Source: Platerodrilus igneus (Eukaryota > Arthropoda > Insecta > Coleoptera > Lycidae). Taken from it: a DNA stretch of 64,000 nucleotides. How positions within the stretch are numbered: the first letter of the stretch is position 1; each line of letters opens with the position of its first letter. Positions 56,164 through 64,000 of this stretch are shown one piece after another. A program made the translations under genes and the position numbers. The stretch lies in contig JARFIW010000831.1 in the NCBI GenBank assembly GCA_036346225.1, forward strand, positions 2,046,001 through 2,110,000. Direction: 5' to 3'. The notes beneath the pieces were generated by a model. The model did no database searches and had not been told where the DNA came from. It saw only the letters and a list, made by a program, of their open reading frames with translations.

Positions 56164-58090
56164 TCATTGATTGTCTAATCTCGCGACCCTTCCCGCGAAT
56201 TCTTTTAAGGCTGTCCAGAACGCCCTCTGGTTAACCACTTCCCCGACTTCCTCTAGGCTCTTTGGCCATGCCAGACCTAGAATAGCTAGTTTGCTATCAG
56301 CCAACCCTCAATTTCCCGCCTCAAGCGGGCAGTCGTAGAGCACGTGCTCTGCGCTTTCCGCGCCCTCACCGCATACGCAGCGGTCGCTGTTGGTTAGTCC
56401 GAACCTTTGTAAATACGCCTTTACGGCGCCGTGCCCTGTTATCAACTGCACCATTTTGTGATCGAGCTTGACCTCGATCCTACCTCTAGCTTCTATGCTC
56501 GGTAAGAATTTGTGGGTCAACCTGCCCGTGGCAGCGTTGTTCCACCTCTCTTCCCATTGTCGAATTGATTTTTCGCGCAGCTTTCTTTTGATTAAAGACC
56601 TCGGTATCGACGAATGTGATATTCGAAAGTCGCCCGTCGCAGCCTCTTTAGCTAATTCGTCAGCCCTATCGTTTCCTACGTTACCATTGTGCGACCTGAC
56701 CCAACAGAACTTTAAACGTCGAAACTCGAGCGCCGTACGCGCTATCCTCCAGACGTCCGCTTGGAGATCTGTCGAGGTGTTCATGTTTGTTAAAGCCGTT
56801 AGCGCCGATTTACTATCACTGATTATATAATACTCGTCTCTGCCCGTATGGTTTATTACGTAATCGATAGCCTCTCGTATGGCTACCAATTCGCACTGGA
56901 AGATAGTGCACCAGTTCGCGAGTTTGGTTTGAAACCGAAACACCTCCCTTTCCTGCTTATACACGACAAACGCCGCGCCTACTTGCCCATCGTCCATACG
57001 TGAACCGTCGGTATAAATTCTGATACCCATCGCGTCCTCATCACCTTCGACAAACTCGATTCCTCTAATATCAGCCGGGTGCCCCAACTCAGATACAACG
57101 ATCTTTCTTGCAATTTCCCTATTACCAAGATTAAGATCTTCGATAATTTCGCGCCCTTTTCCTATATTTATTAATCGTCTATCTCGAATCTCCCTAACGA
57201 CATATTCGATAGGGAGAGTCCTACTGATCACCAGGACAGCCTCTGTGGAGGTGGTCCTGTACGCCCTCGCCGCTTTTACCGCGGTTATGCGTTGTACGCT
57301 CGTCAATTGACGCATCTCCCGGACTTTACAACCTTCTGCCCATACAGAAGCTGCGTACAGTATTGCCGGCTCAATTGCTCGGGCATAAACCGTCCTCAGC
57401 GATTCGCCCCTGAAACCCCACTTTATTTTAGCCGCCGCCATCATTTTATTTGATATTTCGCCGCCCTTACTTTTTAGGTATTGTACGTGCGCTTTCCAAT
57501 TTAATTTATTGTCGATCTTGACGCCGAGGTAGGTAATACAATCTTTAAACGGATTTTCTCCTCCTAGCTCTAACCTAGGAGGTCTCTGTCCTGGTTTCGT
57601 GCCGAAATAAAGCGCCTCTGACTTCGCCGTGTTAAATTTTAATTTTACCGCCTGCGACCATTCGTGTAATTTATTAAGCGCCTCGTTCGGTTTTGTGCGC
57701 ATATCCATTAACAATCTCGATCTTACAATTAAAAGTGTGTCATCTGCAAACCCAACGATTGAGCATCCTGCACCCTAAAGATGCTCTCATACAACAACTT
57801 CCAAAATGTGGGACCAGAACATGACCCTTGCGGGCATCCCCTTTCCACCTCACGCGACAGAACTTCACCCGGAATTTCAACCTGTGCCAATTGCCCCGAG
57901 AAATAGCTCTTGACCAAAGACATCAAGTTTCGCGGACAACCCCTACGATCTAACTCGCAAACGATTAATGGCCACCAGGCAGCATCAAATGCTCCTGAAA
58001 TGTCCAAAGCAACAACGACACAGTACTCTTAATTTCCCCGACAACGAACTCTAACGCGTCCTTCCGCGGCATCGGTACCTCCTGGCTCCT
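56164..58090 (-). pseudogene. ORF2 (reverse transcriptase, RNase H) of R1-type LINE
   Basis: Begins after the deletion with RKDALEFVVGEIKST (reverse transcriptase before the first catalytic box), changes frame at about 58020, then ALDISGAFDAAWWP (first aspartate), RGCPQGSCSGPTFWKLLYE, a frameshift near 57770, and FADD at 57739-57750. The 468-codon frame 57714-56308 continues with YLGVKIDNKLNWKAHVQYLK (thumb), YTDGSRMDDG (about residue 235, RNase H first D), FQCELVAI (E), IISDSKSALTAL (D) and ADELAKEA (last D); all four RNase H acidic positions are present. It ends LITGHGAVKAYLQRFGL and CVCGEGAESAEHVLYDCP, the CCHC-like R1-clade tail. A TGA at about 56306 interrupts it; the same frame runs on 46 codons to a second stop at 56164, the likely true end. 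Confidence 0.9.
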
Positions 58091-58099
58091 GGAACACTG

Positions 58100-58676
58100 C
58101 TGCCCTACAACAGGAGTAACCACCGCTGGACTTCCCCCGACAACATCAGCTCTCCCAGAATCACTAACCACAAGCCGCTGCGCCCTAACCATACCTATAA
58201 GTTGATTCGACGCGTCGAGGAAATCATCCACGGCGTAGCGAATCCTCTTTCTGTCTTCCACGACGATAGTGGCGGAGGTCGTCGGCACCCTCGCGGAGAT
58301 GACCGAGTGCGCCTTCCTCACTCTCAATCTCAGGAGGTCCAGCTCATCGAGGTCGCTAGCAGCAACGCTAATGTCGCTGCTAGTCGACATCTTTCGCTGA
58401 AGTTGAGGGCGATTCAGGCGCCGCAGCCACCCCAGGGGGCCCCGACTCCCCCGACACGACCGCCGCAGACACAGGCTCCTCTACCTCCTATACCTCCTCC
58501 TGAATCCCTAACATTACATCCTCTAACACTACCTTCAGCTGTTTCCCCCCAACAGCGCCCTCAGCCTCCGACCTATCTCCCCTCTTCTTCCTGGGCAACG
58601 GGTCTTCGTCGCGGTGGACCACCATGCTGACAAAACAAACGACAAAAAAGACACCTAAAACGCAGCTCAAAACCAC
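58100..58676 (-). pseudogene. ORF1 (gag-like) N-terminal part of R1-type LINE
   Basis: Two frames make up the start of ORF1, which coats the LINE RNA. The first (58676-58488) begins with a hydrophobic stretch or, more likely, at MVVHRDEDPLPRKKRG (58622), a basic start typical of LINE ORF1; it stops at a TAG (58488 end), continues in the same frame with EVEEPVSAAVVSGESG, and shifts into the second frame at about 58390 (MSTSSDISVAASDLDELD). The latter has an LRLRVRKAHSVI amphipathic stretch. The zinc-knuckle C terminus is absent: the sequence ends in the deletion junction near 58090. Confidence 0.7.
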
Positions 58677-59738
58677 TTGACCGTTACGACGCTAAAAGAA
58701 CGACGCTAGAAGAACGCAAAACGTTGGTCCAATAAAAATGTTTTGTTTAAAGGTGACCCGTAAGCAACCTTGTATTTATTTAAACTTCGAACCGCCCAAT
58801 TAAATATTAAATTTTTAACAAAAATACAACAAGCCGAAGCGTCAAAATAACAACTAGAATCAAATAAATTCCCTAACGCAATTCGATGCAAAATGTACCG
58901 CGAAGAACACTATTTATTTATTTTAAATTTTTAAAACCGCCAAATCAAATTTAAATAAACTAATTACTTCAAAATATTAAAATATCTAATTTATAAACAA
59001 CAACACTTTATTTTTAAACGTGTAATTAAGAAAATAAGGTCGAGCGCAATCGGAATGAGGTAACCGGAAATGACCTTTCACTTAATCACTTGGTAACTGT
59101 AACTGCTACACCGCTTAATTACACCAAAATCGTTCTTAAAGGAACTTATAAGTACGCGTGTACTTAAATTACGGAAAATTTATATTAAAATTGTTTTAAA
59201 ATTTATAGCTTTTGAGATATTTATTTGATTTGAAAAGGCTTAGATTTTTGTTTTTTTGGTTATTGTTTGATTATACGCGCACTATAAAAATTTCACACAC
59301 TTTTTGGTTGTTTTACCCGGTTTTTTACTCGATTTACGCGGTTTTTATTTTAAATTTATTATTAAAAATGCCTTTTTAAGTTATTTCGAAATTATTTTTG
59401 AATATTAGTTTAGTAGACCTTTGTTTTATTAACCTGAAATTTATTTAGTTTATTTTAATTTATTTTAAAACGCGGATTTGGTTTAAATTACAAAGAAAAC
59501 GCGATTTATTTAGTTTTTATTTAGTTTAAATTCTGTTTTAAAATTTTATTTTACTGCCCTGTATTTAAAATTTGATGGCACACAATTATAAAAATAAAAC
59601 ACAATAAAAAGCAAAGCTTCAAATAAAATAATTCAACAATAAATAATAAAACCCTAGATAAAAACTTACTGTTATTGCTAAAGCGGGAGCTCGGCAAAAA
59701 CACGTCCGCTCGCTTCAAGCGGCAACTAGAAAGTAATC

Positions 59739-59751
59739 CCTCCTAATGACA
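59739..59751 (+). repeat. Target-site duplication (right) of R1-type LINE
   Basis: CCTCCTAATGACA, identical to 54827-54839. Confidence 0.9.
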
Positions 59752-59840
59752 GCTGGCTTAACATTTTTCAAACGGGCCGTTTCCGGAATCGAACCCGGGA
59801 CCTTGGGCTTAGTAATTACACTCAAATCGACTAGGCGACC
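59752..59840 (-). mobile_element. tRNA-derived SINE, copy 7, 5' part
   Basis: The tRNA-like head of the SINE split by the LINE, minus strand: GGTCGCCTAGTCGATTTGAG start, AAGCCCAAGGTCCCGGG, box B GGTTCGATTCC (exact GGTTCGANTCC), AAACGGCCCGTTTGAAAAAT. Head differs from both subfamilies named under copies 1 and 4. About 40 bases of the body near the junction are missing. Confidence 0.85.
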
Positions 59841-62800
59841 TTCAAAGCGTATTACAGAAAGCTCAGGTTTCGTTTTGTAAAGACTTCTGTTACAAGTAAA
59901 ATGAGCGGTATGTTACAAATTTAAATTTTCCTGAAGAGGCGGGAACCTTGTATTAATTTTAAGAGTACGCCAGCTAACTACAGTGGTACAGAGTAGGTTC
60001 TAAGGAAAAAATAATAAAAAATAAACATTTGAAATGGCTGAAATACAAAAACTACACTATTGCCTATAACCACTTACCTTGAAAGGCTTTTTCTATTATC
60101 ATAATTAAGGGATGCCAAACAGTCTTGCCTCAGCAATCTTTTTCGGTATTTTTCCTAAACGGAAGACTGTTGCGCCGAATAAGTCTCCTTTGCTTTTGGT
60201 TTCCTAAATTTATCACACTATACTTAACCTCGTTCGACAACACCTTAAAAACAGTCTTTAAATTTTGGAATTAAAAAAAAAGTAAAATAAAGAGGCCTCT
60301 CCCCAAATACGACTACATCACAGAGGTAAAACGGCGAAATATTTATTCGCAATGAGGGGATACCAGAGTCATCACTGGGGTAGCTAGATATCATTATACA
60401 AATTTGTCTGTTTACCTAGTTTATAAATAAGTCCAAGTCAAATTTCACCTACACATAACATTTATTGACATTAAATAATTACCATAGAATGCAGATATCT
60501 TCCTAACAAAAAACTTACTTCTTAACATCAAATTGGCCATGTATACTAAAAAAGAAAATCTTAAAGAATTAATACTTATCAAATCGATTTTCCTAAGTTT
60601 TGTGAATATTTGTAGTTACACTCTAAATCCTATTTCAGGGTATATCAACTTAGCAATAAACAAAAACGTCGATCAATACAGCTTTTCATGTCCGCATTCC
60701 ATAGTCTCTTAAAATTGTCAACTTATTAACTTCTTAACTGGCACAACAGCACATGCAGAACCTACCTTAAAAATTACCATGCACATACTTTTAAAAAACT
60801 TCCAATTCCAACTTTCCACACTAGCATACTTAAAATTAAACAAGCTCCAGTTCTGGGGTACTTGAATTAGCCCTTCACTATTCAAATAATCCAACAAAAC
60901 AATCGTTTTAGCATTATGCCAACGTCCTATAAACGAACAGAAACCATCTATAAGTCGCATCTTAATTTGACATTAACTCATTTCTACATTGTTTAAAAAG
61001 GTTTATTTACTCAAAGTTTATTTTATAGCTTCTGAAGAAGAACATCCGAAACATCAATGGTTCATATTCCTATTAAGTCACCAATTCACATAAAAAGATA
61101 TCAAATTCCCATTCCTGGACGGGTGAAAAACTCGCACGTTGCAATCCTTTCTTATATTTACGATCCTATAATTACGTTATAGATTTTTATTCCACCGACG
61201 CGACAGTAAAATCGACGAATACACTAAGGCCGTACTGGACACACTTTCAATCCCGCGTGGCCTATATCTTGTCGTGTTTACATTTCGATTTCTACTTTTG
61301 AACTTAGCTTCTGTACTTTTCCAGGCTTTGTCATTATATAACTATCTTCCTTCTTCTGGTATTCCTTATTAATGCGGTCAGAATCCAATAACACAATGTA
61401 ACATATTTTACCTATGCTGAATAAAAGGTTATTTTCACGTTAATTGCGTAAAAGTCTGTACGTTGTATATAATTGTATTATTGTTGTAGTATGATATTAT
61501 TATAATGTGCTTGATGGTTGCGACGGTGACAACTCCCATATTGTAAATGATCTTTTTATGAGAAGCACATACGTAGCGTCTTATAATAATAAGATATGTT
61601 ACTTTGCGGTTTTGAAATAAATCATCGTCCTGGATCATTACGTTTACAATGTATTTAAAACAAATAATGTTATACCTTATTATCTGAATTAACGCAAAGC
61701 GTTACACTTCATTAGAAGATTAACCGTTCTCATCTTGGTTTATCATTGTTTTCATAATTTGCTTTAATTCGAAACAAACAGAACAAGCACATGTACAGTT
61801 CATCTAAGCACTTAGTTTTTTATTGGGTGTAAAAGTTATTTCGAAATTGCACATTATACAGATCTGTAGATAGACAGCTGCCTTTATCATTGTTTTGCTT
61901 ACTCTCTAGATGGGAGATGACGTGCATCAAGCAGTTTCTGCCAGAAGCACAATGTTGCACAAGTGTAGTTATCAACAGTCTTCACAGCAAGACTATAATG
62001 AATATAAGTGCACATAGTAAAATTGATATTTAAATAATTGTGTATTTAAATAAAGTCGCTCTAAACCTGATTAAATTAAAAATGCTAAATACCTGTTCTA
62101 CTTTCGCTTATTAATAAAATTAACATTATAATCAGAGTTAAATAAATCATTCATTTACAGCAGTTTAAAACGATGAATGGTTGAGTTTTTTGTAGTTTAT
62201 GCCCAATAGATCCATCAACCCAAACGTTATTATATTTTAATTCTTATTGGCAAATTTACATAATTTATTTTTTGTTTGAAAGTAATAATTAAAAGGTTAT
62301 TGCTCTTATTTACAAATAGATCTTATAAAATTTGAAATTGAAAATTATGTATCTAGGATTAATTAATAAATAATTTTTTTGGCAATCGACTCATAAGTAC
62401 GTAAGCAGCATGCAGATGTTAATAAAATACAAACACTTCTTGGGAAATATAGAATCGCTTACCTTGGTTGTGTTGAAATTGACATCGTATCGGTTTTTGC
62501 AACGATTGGCACGTCAGCGATGCGGCTCAATTGTTTCTTTCAAAGCCAGAATGTTATCAAAAAATTGGAAGTTAGGTTTATCAACCTTCAATTAACAAAC
62601 AAATAAGAAATTTGTGGCAATATAGCTTAAAAACCATTCTATCAACAAATGGTACTTTTTAAAGTCAATTACTATGCGATTTTTTTAAAGTTTATTAGTT
62701 TAAAACTTATTAACGTATGTTCTAATTTTATTATTTCTCTGGCAATGGAAAAGAGAGTCGAGCTGGATCATCGTATTGCGGATGCTGTCAAAATTTATGA

Positions 62801-63655
62801 CATCTGATTCAACGACGCCAAGACACAAGATTTGTGATTGTATTACATCCTACCAATTGATTATATTTGATTAACAACTAACTCTCTGTTACCACATCTG
62901 TTTTAACAAGACCTCCATGAGTGCGAAACGCGTTGATCAGAATATGCTTGTGGCCGTTTTTTAGTCGCTTCCCATAAACATTTCTTGCTTATTCATATAT
63001 ATTTTTGTATACCACCCCCTCAATTTTTACTTTATTTTTGTGTCGCCGCGCGCCCCTTCTTATAAATTTCAATGCTTTTTTGTATAATGTGCAAACACCT
63101 ATTGCACGCCACGTACTTTTGCAACGTTTGGTTGGTTATCTAATCAAAATGTTTATTACTATGCCTCGACTATATGAACTCTTTTCTCAGGGTGTCCACC
63201 TACTTACCGTGGGTTCGGTGGTAAGTAGATGTGCAATGCCCAACCAAACTGCACCATCTTTTGTTTTACTACTTTTATATAAATTTACAACGGTATATGC
63301 CAAAATTTAATGATCAACGTAGCCTTGTGCCAAATGAATTAATAATACACAATTTCTGACTTTGACGTTTTAAGATATTTCACAGCACTCACCTGGATTA
63401 TACTTCGTTGCTGGCCTTTTTTTACTGCTGGCTCAAGATCTTTGTCGCCGTATGCGTCTTTACATGGATTCACTATCGTTGGAAACTTTCGTATCGCCTC
63501 CAGGTATCTTAGTATAATTTTGTTGACCCCAAATCTGAAATAAATAACCCGAATTTTAGAATTTTGAATAACCGTTTTGTTTACTTCCCCTGCGCTAATT
63601 CTTCCGTATTACTTTCTTCGTAGCCTTTAACTCTTCCAATTGCCGCTCTCAAATC
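59841..63655. other. Unassigned AT-rich DNA
   Basis: Close to four kilobases without protein-like frames. A frame of 101 codons at 63005-63310 is hydrophobic, has no known motif and no context, so it is not called. Retroelement-type 3' motifs (CCGAAACATCAATGG at 61047, GCGAAACGCGTTGATCAG at 62919) are discussed in the findings. Confidence 0.5.
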
Positions 63656-63761
63656 GCTCAATCCAAATCTATTCTCGTGCCGCTCAATCCAAATCTACTT
63701 TCCGTTCAGCTCAATCCAAACCTATTCTTCTTTCAGCTCAATCCAAATCTATTCACGTTCC
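63656..63761 (+). repeat. 26-27-bp tandem array, four units
   Basis: GCTCAATCCAAA(T/C)CTA(T/C)T starts at 63656, 63682, 63709 and 63736. A looser continuation with AAATCAATCCAA runs to about 63875. Nothing else is seen up to the end of the window. Confidence 0.85.
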
Positions 63762-64000
63762 TTATCTTAAAAACCACTCAATGACCCGCTATACATAAAT
63801 CTCTATCCAAATCAATCCAATCAATGCCCCATTAACCATAAACCCGTAACCAAATCAATCCAAACCTTATTCACGCTTACAATTCCTCACCGATGCCTTC
63901 TGCCTTTATCAAATCCGTTCCTAAACAATCTTACTTTTCGCCGCTTCGCTATCTCACTAATACCAATCTTCACTACAATTCGTCGTCGCTATTCATTAAC

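Larger units (their letters stand above)
54840..59738 (-). mobile_element. R1-type non-LTR retrotransposon with internal deletion
   Basis: A 4,899-bp element on the minus strand, inserted in SINE copy 7 and flanked by an exact 13-bp duplication. Order on the coding strand: 5' leader 59738-58677, N-terminal part of a gag-like ORF1 (58676-58100), fused by an internal deletion to the reverse transcriptase at about 58090, RNase H and C terminus to 56164, then a 1.3-kb 3' untranslated part to 54840. The gag C-terminal half, the endonuclease and the first part of the reverse transcriptase are missing. It ends TTATTCAAATTATAA without poly-A. Full ends with a deleted middle suggest either deletion in place or movement of a deleted derivative. 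Confidence 0.9.

Noticed and set aside
58202..58630. Proline-rich 142-codon plus-strand frame
   Set aside because: Antisense shadow of the ORF1 of the R1-type LINE; the P-rich end mirrors a G/E-rich ORF1 segment.
61028..61060. Possible second hammerhead (CTGAAGAAG...CGAAAC)
   Set aside because: CTGAAGA lacks the core T, there is no helix II and no GTC with helix I partner.
63005..63310. 101-codon plus-strand frame
   Set aside because: No family motif, no start context or neighbour, and common by chance in AT-rich DNA of this length.
1..64000. CRISPR arrays, operons, bacterial-type promoters or riboswitches
   Set aside because: No regularly spaced identical repeats with unique spacers and no co-oriented intact genes; the content is eukaryotic mobile DNA.

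Overview
The window is gene-poor, AT-rich nuclear DNA from an animal, most probably an arthropod. No host gene could be supported on either strand. Recognisable coding sequence is all transposon-derived: R1-type, RTE-like and I/Jockey-like non-LTR retrotransposons, a BEL/Pao LTR retrotransposon, mariner/Tc1, hAT (ZBED5-like) and PIF/Harbinger transposases, and a tRNA-derived SINE family. This mixture is typical of large arthropod genomes; the species cannot be named from it. There is no sign of bacterial or organellar DNA.

Layout. 1-5.1 kb: unassigned AT-rich DNA with one strong hairpin. 5.1-10 kb: an RTE-like LINE on the minus strand with a (CAT)n tail on the plus strand and several repeated 3' modules. 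10-17 kb: unassigned DNA with a 340-bp inverted repeat, an exact-period 19-bp tandem array and an ACGC/ACAC microsatellite. 17-22.5 kb: decayed LTR-retrotransposon material (LTR-like inverted pair, primer-binding-site-like motif, BEL/Pao pol) with two SINEs. 24.1 kb: a SINE. 26.6-28.7 kb: a 2.1-kb foldback-like element with an exact 11-bp target duplication. 29.7-30.2 kb: Tc1/mariner remnant. 31.7 kb: a tRNA-like sequence. 35.5-36.2 kb: LTR-like tandem duplication, a complete hammerhead ribozyme fold and a SINE. 38.9-39.7 kb: mariner remnant. 42.8-43.6 kb: hAT/ZBED5-like remnant. 43.8-45.7 kb: I/Jockey-like LINE with a SINE inside it. 45.8-46.6 kb: mariner remnant. 48-51.5 kb: Harbinger fragment, then a Tc1/mariner remnant split by a second RTE-like LINE which itself holds a SINE. 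54.7-59.8 kb: a SINE split by a 4.9-kb R1-type LINE. 63.7 kb: a 26-27-bp tandem array.

How the parts fit. Exact target-site duplications fix the limits of several insertions and give a nesting order. The R1-type LINE and the SINE share a 3' terminal hairpin, which suggests the SINE is mobilised by this LINE or a relative. The two RTE-like copies share a mosaic of repeated 3' ends, and one copy has a target duplication around the whole mosaic, so the mosaic belongs to the element. The hammerhead ribozyme at 35778-35818 has every core residue and all three helices, and its helix III is a short palindrome.
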